A stretch of 16,198 bases of DNA, taken from JBHIAG01 sp046758465 (lineage in GTDB: Bacteria; Acidobacteriota; Terriglobia; Acidiferrales; 2-02-FULL-67-57). Positions 5,321 to 15,208 of this stretch are shown one piece after another. The stretch lies in contig JBHIAG010000048.1 in assembly GCA_046758465.1 (NCBI GenBank), positions 1 through 16,198 on the forward strand, given 5' to 3'. The notes under the pieces were generated by a model, which saw only the letters and a program-made list of their open reading frames with translations, had not been told where the DNA came from and searched no databases. The stretch's first letter is position 1. Each line of letters starts with the position of its first letter. The position numbers and the translations under genes were made by a program.

Positions 5321-6223
5321 ATGATACTGTTGACGGGCGCAACTGGCTTTGTTGGCAGCCATATGGTCGAGGCACTGCGGGCAGCGGGTCAGCCCGTACG
5401 CTGCCTGGTGCGTTCACGCGAGAAAGCCACCCAGCAGGGATTGAGCGCGGCCGAACGGGTCGAGGGAGACATCCTGCGACCTGAAACGTTGCCAGCCGCC
5501 TGCGCCGGCATCGAGAAGGTCATTCACCTGGTGGGCATCATCCTCGAACGCGGCCAGCAAACCTTCGAGCGCGTGCACTACCAGGGCACCGGCAATGTGG
5601 TAGCGGCGGCCAAGCAGGCTGGCGTCAAGCGCTTCGTGCACATGAGCGCCCTCGGTGCCCGCTCCGACCCCCGCGCCACCGCCTATCATCGCACGAAATG
5701 GAAGGCCGAGCAGGAAGTCATCAACAGCGGCATTCCCTACGTGATTCTGCGCCCGGCGATCATCTACGGCCCGCGCGACGGCTTCGTCACGCAGATGGTG
5801 GATATGATCGAGAAGGCGCCGGTGATTCCCATCGTTGGCACCGGTGAGTATCCGCTCCAGCCGATCTTTATCAACAACGTCTGCCAGGCCTTTGTCGGCG
5901 CCTTGACCAATGAAAAGGCCACCAACAAAATCCTCGAACTGGGCGGCCCGGAAGCCCTGGCCTACGAAAAGGTGATTGACGCCATTGCCGCGGCCATTGG
6001 CGTCAACAAGAAAAAAATCCACCTCCCCTTCCCCTTTATGCGCCTCAATGCCGCCGTGCTCGAAACCTTCCTGCCCCTGGTCGGTGCCACGCCGCCGGTG
6101 ACGCGTGCCCAACTGCAAATGCTGCGCGAAGGCTCCACTTGCGACGTCCGCCCCGCCCTTGAGACCTTCCACCTGCGCCTGGTACCCTTTACCCAGGGCC
6201 TGGCCAGCTACCTCAAACCGTAG
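5321..6223 (+). CDS. NAD(P)-dependent epimerase/dehydratase-like protein (atypical SDR, NDUFA9-like)
   Basis: A 300-residue Rossmann-fold protein of the extended or atypical short-chain dehydrogenase group, most like the NDUFA9-related family of putative NAD(P)H-binding proteins. The N-terminus ILLTGATGFVGSH gives the GxxGxxG cofactor loop (about 5-11). VEGDILRPETL near 48-57 fits the adenine-binding region, and Tyr122-Lys126 in AYHRTKWKAE gives the YxxxK active-site pair. RPAIIYGPRDGF and GTGEYPLQPIFINNV are usual for NAD-dependent epimerases. The substrate cannot be told from sequence. The ATG at 5321 is chosen because it begins directly on the first beta strand; the frame is open upstream to 5162, but that stretch is translated stem-loop repeat. 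The purine stretch before the ATG is G-only, a weak ribosome binding site. It lies 115 bp upstream of uvrA. Confidence 0.85.
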   Translation: MILLTGATGFVGSHMVEALRAAGQPVRCLVRSREKATQQGLSAAERVEGDILRPETLPAACAGIEKVIHLVGIILERGQQTFERVHYQGTGNVVAAAKQAGVKRFVHMSALGARSDPRATAYHRTKWKAEQEVINSGIPYVILRPAIIYGPRDGFVTQMVDMIEKAPVIPIVGTGEYPLQPIFINNVCQAFVGALTNEKATNKILELGGPEALAYEKVIDAIAAAIGVNKKKIHLPFPFMRLNAAVLETFLPLVGATPPVTRAQLQMLREGSTCDVRPALETFHLRLVPFTQGLASYLKP

Positions 6224-6236
6224 TCCGCGTCGGCGA

Positions 6237-6265
6237 TTGCGAGCACCCGACGCGTCGCCTATACT
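6237..6265 (+). promoter_or_regulatory. sigma70-type promoter of uvrA
   Basis: TTGCGA (6237-6242, four of six), a 17-bp spacer and TATACT (6260-6265, five of six) lie in the gap between the epimerase gene and uvrA. The start would be near 6272, with a leader of about 67 nt. A palindrome GACGCGTC (6249-6256) sits within the spacer and could bind a regulator. I see no CTGT-N8-ACAG type SOS box. Confidence 0.5.
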
Positions 6266-6338
6266 GTATTACTGTGCGGCATCACGTCTCGTCGGCGCCG
6301 GTGCCGCCTATGGGGACTTACCCTCGCGGGCTCGACCC

Positions 6339-9217
<2,879 letters not shown>

Positions 9218-9218
<1 letters not shown>

Positions 9219-10510
9219 TGCGACCCCGAGCCTATCTCGTGTTGCTCCTGGCTGGGCTGATGAGTGTGCCCGCCACAGGGACACCCATCAGCCAGACGCA
9301 GCAGCCGGCTGGCCCAAAGCCGGAGGCGACCCTCGAAGCCGCGCAGAAAGCACTCGACACCAAGGAGTACGCGCGCGCGGTGGCTTTGCTGGAAGAATAT
9401 CTGGCCCGCCACCCCGAACACTTGGGCGCGCAGTTCAATGTTGCCTATGGCTATTCCCTGCTCGGACGCACCGCCGACGCCATTGCGGCCTATCGAAAAG
9501 CCGTCGCACTCGACCCCAAACTGTTCCAGGCCTATCTGAATCTGGGGTTGTTACTCCTTCAGGAGGGGGCTCCGGCTGAAGCGGTGAAAATGCTGGCACA
9601 GGCGATTGCGCTCCGACCCGAGCACACCGCGGCGCGGCTAGCCTATGCCGACGCACTCATCCGCAGCGGCAACCCGGAAGAGGCACGAGCGCAGTATGAA
9701 GCTGCGCTCACGCGCGAGCCGCAGAACGTTGCGGCGCAGGTTGGGCTGGCGCGCCTGGACCTGGAAACTGGCGCCTGGGCCCGCGCGGAAAACTACCTCC
9801 GGCAGGCGCTCGCCCAGGACTCAGAGAGAGGTGAACTTCGTTTGCTGCTGGCCGAAGCCCTGCTCGGACAGAACCAGCTGGAAGCCGCGGCGCGGGAACT
9901 CGAGACCTACCTGGCCGCCCACCCCGACGATGCGGCGCGCCACGACCAAGCCGCGCGTATCTACCGGGAGCTGGGGCAGCATGAGGCCGCGTTGCGCCAC
10001 GTTGACCGCGCGTTGGCGCACCAGCCAAGTTCCAGCAAACTCCAGGCGGCGCGAGCGCGCACGCTGGCAGACTTGGAACGGTGGCAGGAAGCCGCTGCCG
10101 TCTTCGAGCAACTCGTCACCGCCGAGCCTGACAACGCGGACCTTTACTCAGAGCTGGGTCGGGTTCGCCTCCATCTGCGGCAGTATCAAGCTGCGGCCCA
10201 GGCGCTCCGGGAGGCGGTGCGGTTGCGGCCGGACTTTGTCGAAGCCTACAACAGGCTGGCGTTGGCCTTCCAACTCAGTGGCAACTGCCCGGGGACGCTT
10301 CAGGTGCTCGACCAGCGCGCCGCCTACGCCGCCGAACATGCCGCGACCTATTTCCTGCGCGCCATTTGCCATGACCGCTTGCGCCAACACGACGCCGCGA
10401 TTGAAAATTATGAGAAGTTCTTGACCCTGAACGACACCCCGGACTCGGTGCAGGCCTTTCAGGCACGGGCGCGCTTGCGGCTGTTGCAGCGGCAGCGGGA
10501 GCGCCGCTAG
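9218..10510 (+). CDS. Exported tetratricopeptide-repeat protein, 11 contiguous TPRs
   Basis: A 430-residue exported or periplasmic scaffold protein. Residues 1-22 form a signal peptide (MRPRAYLVLLLAGLMSVPAT). After a short Gln/Pro-rich linker, residues 37-410 are eleven uninterrupted repeats of exactly 34 residues, each with the TPR pattern of small residues at positions 8 and 20 and usually Pro at 30. Unit 10 is the most diverged (GNCPGTLQVLDQR). Units 10 and 11 each contain one cysteine. A basic 20-residue tail ends in RQRERR. TPR arrays bind protein partners; the partner is not identifiable here. The ATG at 9218 overlaps the uvrA stop (TAATG), so translation is probably coupled. The next gene begins 8 bp after its stop. 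The identification as TPR is firm; function is unknown. Confidence 0.92.
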
Positions 10511-10518
10511 GGGCAACC

Positions 10519-11025
10519 ATGCGGAGAAAACTCGCGGCAGTACTGACCGGGCTGGCACTGCTCAGCGGTTCGCTCGCGGCGGCCGACACTCTGGAGCAGT
10601 TGCAGGCCAAGCTGGCCCGGGAGAAGAACCCGATAAAGCGGGTTCAGATTACGGTCAAGATCGGGCCACTCGTCCTCGCACGGGCCGCGCAGGCCTACGC
10701 CGAGCAGCGGTATGAAGTCGGCGGCGCTGCCTTAGAGGAATACCTCGACTACATCCGTCGGGCACACCGCAACCTAGAACATTCCGGCCGCAACGCCCGC
10801 AAGAAACCCAAAGGCTTCAAAGAGCTCGAGATTCATTTACGGAAAACGTCGATCCAACTCGAAGATCTCGCCCGTGCGGTGCCCTACGCGCAGCGCGCGC
10901 CCATCGAGGCGGCAAAGCAGGAAGTCGAGGACACCTGGAAGAAACTGGTGCGGGCACTGTTTGGCTTGCCTCCTCGTCCGGCCAATGAGCCGGCATCCGG
11001 GGCAGCCGAGGAGAAGGGGTCATGA
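10519..11025 (+). CDS. Small exported helical protein, function unknown
   Basis: I do not recognise the family. The 168-residue product starts with a signal peptide (MRRKLAAVLTGLALLSGSLAAA, likely cleaved near residue 22). The mature part is almost wholly alpha-helical by composition, rich in Arg, Lys, Glu and Ala, with no cysteine. A heptad-like stretch (TLEQLQAKLAREK) is followed by KRVQITVKIGPLVLARAAQ and a basic segment RNARKKPKGFKELE near 94-107. The last 20 residues (PANEPASGAAEEKGS) look disordered. The ATG at 10519 has AGGGGC just upstream. Its stop overlaps the next ATG (ATGA at 11022-11025). Its fixed place between the TPR gene and a second exported helical protein suggests a shared envelope role, which is inference only. 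Confidence 0.75.
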   Translation: MRRKLAAVLTGLALLSGSLAAADTLEQLQAKLAREKNPIKRVQITVKIGPLVLARAAQAYAEQRYEVGGAALEEYLDYIRRAHRNLEHSGRNARKKPKGFKELEIHLRKTSIQLEDLARAVPYAQRAPIEAAKQEVEDTWKKLVRALFGLPPRPANEPASGAAEEKGS

Positions 11026-11660
11026 GACCTATAAAGAGTTGTGCTCTGTGCACTCTGGCCAGCGTGCTGCTGGCGCTCCTGCTGGTGGCGCAAGCACCAC
11101 CGGACTATTTGACCGAGGAAGAAATCAAGAAGGTCCGCGAGACCCAGGAACCTAACAAACGCATCCTGCTCTTCCTCGAAATCGCTGCGGCGCGACTGAG
11201 CAAGTTCGAGCAGGCCGTCGCGGCCACCCCACCCGCCCACAGCGACGACCTGATGGAAAGGATTGACGACTTCATCAGCGCGCTTGATGATGCCACGAGT
11301 AACCTGGAAACCTGGCTGGAACGCGGCGGCCTCGACCTCAACCAAGCCCGCGAAGCCATTGACAAACAGGGGGCGGCGTTTCTGGCGCAACTGGAAAAGA
11401 TCGACACCGCCCACAAGGAACGCGTGGAGGAATTTCAGTTTACTTGGGATGATGCTATGGAAGCCACGCGCGAGATGCTCGCAGTAGCAAAGAAGATTCC
11501 CAAGGGGAAACTGCCAGCCAAACAGCCCGCGCGCGTTGGCACACAGGAAGAAAAGGCTGCGCCCGGGCGCCCCACCCTGCGGAAGAAAGGCGAAGCGCCC
11601 AAGCCGCCACCGCGCCCGCCGCAACCACCACCTGACGCAGGATGTTATGGACCTGCTTGA
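11022..11660 (+). CDS. Exported helical protein with Pro-rich tail, function unknown
   Basis: I do not recognise the family. The 212-residue product has an N-terminal hydrophobic segment (CALCTLASVLLALLLVAQA, about 7-25) acting as a signal peptide or anchor; no clear lipobox is present. Residues 30-165 are charged and helical (KRILLFLEIAAARLSKFEQ, then ERIDDFISALDDATSNLE) and may form a helical bundle. The C-terminal 50 residues are low complexity: Lys/Ala/Pro-rich, then PPPRPPQPPPDAGC. The start overlaps the previous stop by ATGA. The end overlaps the uvrC start by 14 bp, so it is translationally locked to both. The Pro-rich tail could span periplasm or peptidoglycan, but nothing in the sequence proves this. 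Confidence 0.75.
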   Translation: MRPIKSCALCTLASVLLALLLVAQAPPDYLTEEEIKKVRETQEPNKRILLFLEIAAARLSKFEQAVAATPPAHSDDLMERIDDFISALDDATSNLETWLERGGLDLNQAREAIDKQGAAFLAQLEKIDTAHKERVEEFQFTWDDAMEATREMLAVAKKIPKGKLPAKQPARVGTQEEKAAPGRPTLRKKGEAPKPPPRPPQPPPDAGCYGPA

Positions 11661-13443
11661 ACGCGCCCAGCAGTTGCCAGCGGCGACCGGTGTCTACCTG
11701 TTCAAGGACGCCCCAGGCCACATCATCTACGTAGGCAAGGCGAAGTCGCTGCGCCACCGCGTGCGGAGCTACTTCGCCGATGGGCGCTGGGTGGATGCGA
11801 AGACCGGGTCGCTGGTGCGGGAGCTTGCCGAGATCGAAACCATCGTCGTGGACAATGAGCGCGAAGCGCTGGCACTGGAAAACAACCTGATCAAGCAGTG
11901 GCAGCCGCGCTTCAACGTCCTCCTGCGGGACGACAAGACCTATCCCTACATCAAGTACACCGCCTGCGAGCGCAGCCCGCGGGTGTATGTGACGCGGCGG
12001 CTCAAGCCGGATGGCTCCATCTATTTTGGCCCCTATTTTCCCGCCCGGTTGGCGTACCGGCTCGTGGACTTGGTCCATCGCTACTTCAAAGTCCCCTCCT
12101 GTACGGTTGACCTGACGCGGGCACACCCGCGACCCTGCCTGCAGTACTACATCAAGCGCTGCTGGGGCCCCTGCGTACCCACATTGGTGACGCTCGAGCG
12201 CTACCAAGAGGCAGCCGGCGACGTCCGTACCTTCCTCGAAGGCCGCCGCGCCGACTTGCTCGCCAGCTTACGGGCGCGGATGGAGCAAGCCTCAGCCGCC
12301 GAGCACTTCGAGGAGGCAGCGGTCTATCGCGACCTCATCCGCACGGTCGAAGAAGTCGAAGAGCGGCAGAAACTGGCGGCCGCGGCGGGTGACGACACCG
12401 ACATCCTGGCCTATCACTACGAAGCACCGCTGCTGGCCGTCAACGTCTTTCACCTGCGCGGCGGCCGGGTGGTTGATCGGCGGGAGTTTTTCTGGGAAGA
12501 CCTGGAGGAGTTCGAGCCCAGAGCGTTTCTGGGGGCGCTGGGCAAGCAACTCTACCTCGATGCCAGCTACATCCCGCATTTCATCCATACGCCCGTGGAC
12601 TTCGAAGACCGCGCCTTGCTGGAAGAAATCCTGAGCGAGCGCAAGGGAAAGCGCGTGGAAATTGTTACGCCGCAGCGCGGGCCGAAGCGGGCCCTGCTCG
12701 AACTGGTGCGCAAGAACGCCGAGCACAGCTTCACGCAACGCTTCCGAGTGCTGCGGCCGAATTCGCGGGCGATTGGGGAAGCGCTGGAAAGCGTTCTGGG
12801 GCTGGCGCAGCCGCCGCGGCGCATTGAGGCCTTCGACATCTCCCACCTGCACGGAGCCGAGACCGTCGCCTCGCTCGTGGTCTGGGAGAGCGGCCGGTTG
12901 AAGAAGTCTGACTACCGCAAGTTCATCATCCGCACTGCCGCCCCCGGCGACGACTTTGCGGCCATGAAGGAGGCGGTGCTGCGGCGCTACAAGCGTCTGC
13001 AAACGGAGCAGCAAGCGCTGCCGGATTTGATTCTGATTGACGGAGGCCTGGGGCAGTTACACGCGGCCGCGGCGGCGCTGGAGCAGCTCGAGATCATCAA
13101 CCAGCCGCTCGCCAGCATCGCGAAAAAGGAAGAAGTGATCTACGTCCTCGGACAAGAAGATGAGCCGCTCGTCCTCCAGCGCCATTCGCCCGTGCTGCAC
13201 CTGATCCAACAAATGCGCGACGAGACCCACCGCTTTGCCCTCCGCTTCCATCGCCAACGCCGGACCGCGCGCGACCTGCACTCCGAACTCGGCGCCGTTC
13301 CCGGCGTCGGCGAGAAGACCGCGAAGAAACTCCTGGCCCGCTTTGGCAGCGTGGATGCCATCCGGCAGTTGAGCCGGGCCGAACTCGAAACAGCGGTGAC
13401 GCGCCAGCAGGCAGAACAAATCGTCAACTATTTCCGCTCGTAG
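11647..13443 (+). CDS. uvrC: Excinuclease ABC subunit C
   Basis: UvrC makes both incisions around UvrB-marked DNA damage. The 598-residue protein is near family length and complete. The N-terminal GIY-YIG nuclease (3' incision) shows TGVYLFKDAPGHIIYVGKAK (14-33). Four cysteines in C-x11-C-x7-C-x3-C spacing (152, 164, 172, 176) match the reported iron-sulphur site of UvrC. A UVR domain (EHFEEAAVYRDLIRTVEEVE) contacts UvrB. The C-terminal RNase H-like nuclease (5' incision) has its Asp-Asp-His triad at Asp397 (AFDISHLHG), Asp465 (LIDGG) and His528 (ETHRFA). A helix-hairpin-helix pair (PGVGEKTAKKLL) ends the protein. The ATG at 11647 has AGGA four bases upstream and starts at the normal family position; an earlier in-frame ATG (11536) would add 37 unlikely basic residues inside the previous gene. 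It closes the probable uvrA operon. Confidence 0.97.
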   Translation: MDLLERAQQLPAATGVYLFKDAPGHIIYVGKAKSLRHRVRSYFADGRWVDAKTGSLVRELAEIETIVVDNEREALALENNLIKQWQPRFNVLLRDDKTYPYIKYTACERSPRVYVTRRLKPDGSIYFGPYFPARLAYRLVDLVHRYFKVPSCTVDLTRAHPRPCLQYYIKRCWGPCVPTLVTLERYQEAAGDVRTFLEGRRADLLASLRARMEQASAAEHFEEAAVYRDLIRTVEEVEERQKLAAAAGDDTDILAYHYEAPLLAVNVFHLRGGRVVDRREFFWEDLEEFEPRAFLGALGKQLYLDASYIPHFIHTPVDFEDRALLEEILSERKGKRVEIVTPQRGPKRALLELVRKNAEHSFTQRFRVLRPNSRAIGEALESVLGLAQPPRRIEAFDISHLHGAETVASLVVWESGRLKKSDYRKFIIRTAAPGDDFAAMKEAVLRRYKRLQTEQQALPDLILIDGGLGQLHAAAAALEQLEIINQPLASIAKKEEVIYVLGQEDEPLVLQRHSPVLHLIQQMRDETHRFALRFHRQRRTARDLHSELGAVPGVGEKTAKKLLARFGSVDAIRQLSRAELETAVTRQQAEQIVNYFRS

Positions 13444-13495
13444 TCCGCTGGGCGCCACGCGAGCGCAGGCAACTTATTGAGTGCGCGAGGAGTCC

Positions 13496-13524
13496 TTGTA
13501 TAGGGGGGAATGGCGTGATATCCT
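13496..13524 (+). promoter_or_regulatory. sigma70-type promoter of the ytxH-like gene
   Basis: TTGTAT (13496-13501) and TATCCT (13519-13524) are spaced by 17 bp, each matching consensus at four of six. Transcription would begin near 13531, giving a very short leader that starts at the ribosome binding site GGAGG (13531-13535) of the next gene. A three-codon reading frame (ATG GAG GTG TAG, 13529-13540) overlaps this site, possibly by chance. Confidence 0.45.
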
Positions 13525-13541
13525 AACCATGGAGGTGTAGG

Positions 13542-13832
13542 ATGGCAAGCAACGGAGGTGCTAGGTTCTCATATTTTCTGGTCGGGCTCGGCATTGGTAC
13601 AGCCATCGGCTTGTTGTTTGCGCCGTATTCGGGGCGCGAGACGCGGGAGAAGCTCCGGGAGCATACCGAAGAAGGCAAGGACTACCTGACCGAAAAGGCC
13701 GGGGAACTGCGGACCCACGCAGAGCGTTACGTGGAAAAAGGCAAAGAGACCGCGGGACGCAAGAAAGAGAGCCTGGAGGCTGCAATCGAAGCTGGCAAGC
13801 AGGCCTACCGGGAAGAAAAGCGCCGGATGTAG
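13542..13832 (+). CDS. YtxH domain-containing protein
   Basis: A 96-residue small membrane-associated protein. Residues 9-27 (FSYFLVGLGIGTAIGLLFA) form the glycine-rich hydrophobic segment typical of the YtxH family, followed by PYSGRETREKLRE, the family's usual junction. The rest is a charged amphipathic helix rich in Lys and Glu (EKGKETAGRKKESLEAAIE). YtxH proteins are linked to general stress responses in Bacillus, but their molecular role is not settled. The ATG at 13542 has a strong GGAGG site six bases upstream. The next gene starts 3 bp after its stop, and YtxH-like plus DUF948-like pairs are a known arrangement. Confidence 0.88.
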   Translation: MASNGGARFSYFLVGLGIGTAIGLLFAPYSGRETREKLREHTEEGKDYLTEKAGELRTHAERYVEKGKETAGRKKESLEAAIEAGKQAYREEKRRM

Positions 13833-13835
13833 CCT

Positions 13836-14336
13836 ATGGAACCCTGGTTGATTGTTTTCGTCGGGCTCACCGCGCTGGCCGTCTTGCTGCAGGCGGGGGT
13901 CTTGACGGCCACCTACCTGCAACTGCGGCGCATGAGCAACGAAATGAGCGAGCTGCGGCAGCGGTACAATGACCGCCTCGATCCGCTCCTAACCCACCTG
14001 AACGACATCCTCCGGACCGTACAGGTCAGCTCGCAGCGCATCATGGACGATGTCACCACCATCACCAAAACCACGCGCAATCAGGTGGAGAAGTTCGACC
14101 GGGTCAGCGATGAGTTGAGCGACCGTGTCCGGCTGCAAATCATCCGCCTGGACGAATTGTTGACGCGCACGATGAGCGCCGTCGAACAGGCAGGCGAGAA
14201 AGTCGAGCGCAGCTTGACCGGGCCGATGCGCGAAGCTGTCGCCGTGGTCCACGGGGTCAAGACCGCGCTCGACATCCTGACCCAGCGGCGTAAGCGGGGC
14301 GGGCAGGCGGCGGCAGAAGAGGAACTCTTCATCTAG
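13836..14336 (+). CDS. Membrane-anchored coiled-coil protein (DUF948-like)
   Basis: A 166-residue protein with one N-terminal transmembrane segment (LIVFVGLTALAVLLQAGVLTA, about 5-25), then a long helical region with heptad-like spacing (LRRMSNEMSELRQRYNDRLD; LNDILRTVQVSSQRIMDDV; RVSDELSDRVRLQIIRLDE). The C-terminus (RRKRGGQAAAEEELFI) is short and charged. The layout resembles DUF948 and other methyl-accepting-like small coiled-coil membrane proteins, but no signalling motif is visible. It starts 3 bp after the YtxH-like gene and surely shares its transcript. Function is not established. Confidence 0.82.
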   Translation: MEPWLIVFVGLTALAVLLQAGVLTATYLQLRRMSNEMSELRQRYNDRLDPLLTHLNDILRTVQVSSQRIMDDVTTITKTTRNQVEKFDRVSDELSDRVRLQIIRLDELLTRTMSAVEQAGEKVERSLTGPMREAVAVVHGVKTALDILTQRRKRGGQAAAEEELFI

Positions 14337-14369
14337 TTCCCGCGCCAACGTTCACCTTCATCGTTCGGC

Positions 14370-14398
14370 CCCCGAGGGCAGCGGGGTCGATTTCGTTT
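14370..14398 (+). terminator. Possible intrinsic terminator
   Basis: CCCCG (14370-14374) pairs with CGGGG (14382-14386) around a 7-base loop, followed by a T-rich stretch TCGATTTCGTTT. It lies 34 bp after the DUF948-like gene and could end the two-gene transcript. The stem is short and the T-run interrupted, so support is modest. Confidence 0.3.
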
Positions 14399-14425
14399 CT
14401 GGTCTCCAAACCGCCTGTTCGCGCC

Positions 14426-15163
14426 ATGTCCAAAGCGGCAGTCGTCATCTTTGCCCGGGCGCCGCGGCCGGGGCGAGTGAAGACGCGGCTCATCCCACTG
14501 CTGACGGCCCGCCAAGCCTTAGCGCTGCATGTTGCCTGTCTCCAGACTACTGCTGCCCTCATCGCTTCCCTGCCTCGCGCCATTCACAAATATCTCTACT
14601 TCACAGGCTCACTGACCACCGCGCACGCGCAAGCCCGTAAACTCCATCTGCCCGCAGCCGTGACCATCCGGAGACAACGCGGAAGGGACTTGGGCATGCG
14701 CCTGGAACGGATGTTCCGCGAGCTGTTTACGGCGGGCTACGAGCGCGTGGTCGTCATCGGCAGCGACACCCCCACACTGCCCCGCACGCGCCTGCTCGAA
14801 ACCCTGGCGGCCTTGCGCCGCGTGGACGTCGTCATTGGCCCCACCGAAGACGGCGGCTACTACCTGCTCGGTTGCCGGCGGTTGGCCTCTGACCGAGGTG
14901 ACACGCAACCGCTGCCGGAGATTTTTCACGGCATCCCGTGGGGAACCTCGAAGACGTTTACCCGCACGGTTGCACGGCTCGCGCGCGCCCGTGTGCAACC
15001 TGCGTTGCGCAGCCGGAAAGCGCGTGCACGACCCCTCCGCTACCGCATGCTGCCGCGCGGGTATGATGTGGACCGCCCGCGCGACCTCCTTCGGCTTGCG
15101 CGGGAACTGGTACACACACGCAAGCCGTACCTCGCACCCCTGCTGCGCTACTTCGCACGCTAG
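14426..15163 (+). CDS. DUF2064/TIGR04282 family glycosyl- or nucleotidyltransferase-like protein
   Basis: A 245-residue GT-A-fold enzyme of the DUF2064/TIGR04282 family. The N-terminal strand and loop VIFARAPRPGRVKTRL (7-22) is the sugar-nucleotide-binding motif, like those of cobalamin and molybdenum nucleotidyltransferases. GSDTPTLP (112-119) supplies the metal-binding aspartates, and GPTEDGGYYLLG (138-149) is the family signature. IPWGTSKTF and GYDVDRPRDLLRL follow near the C-terminus. Some members take part in arsenosugar synthesis, but no ars gene or radical SAM partner lies here, so that role is not supported. A segment near 180-205 is unusually Arg-rich (ARARVQPALRSRKARARPLR). The ATG at 14426 begins on the first strand; its ribosome binding site is poor. 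It converges on mnmA with 45 bp between. Confidence 0.85.
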   Translation: MSKAAVVIFARAPRPGRVKTRLIPLLTARQALALHVACLQTTAALIASLPRAIHKYLYFTGSLTTAHAQARKLHLPAAVTIRRQRGRDLGMRLERMFRELFTAGYERVVVIGSDTPTLPRTRLLETLAALRRVDVVIGPTEDGGYYLLGCRRLASDRGDTQPLPEIFHGIPWGTSKTFTRTVARLARARVQPALRSRKARARPLRYRMLPRGYDVDRPRDLLRLARELVHTRKPYLAPLLRYFAR

Positions 15164-15208
15164 GAGCAGTTACTCTGTTCGGTGAGTTGCTGCGTGTTCT
15201 TTGGAGGA

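Noticed and set aside
5032..5484. Open frame starting in the deoB-epimerase spacer
   Set aside because: The first half is translated stem-loop repeat and the second half runs out of frame through the epimerase gene; no family similarity is apparent.
6224..6338. SOS (LexA) box before uvrA
   Set aside because: CTGTATTACTGT (6264-6275) is a direct, not inverted, repeat and does not match CTGT-N8-ACAG or the Gram-positive LexA pattern. A lineage-specific LexA site cannot be excluded.
11536..11646. Earlier in-frame start for uvrC
   Set aside because: It would add 37 basic residues not found in the family and lies deep in the preceding gene; the ATG at 11647 has a good ribosome binding site and family-typical N-terminus.
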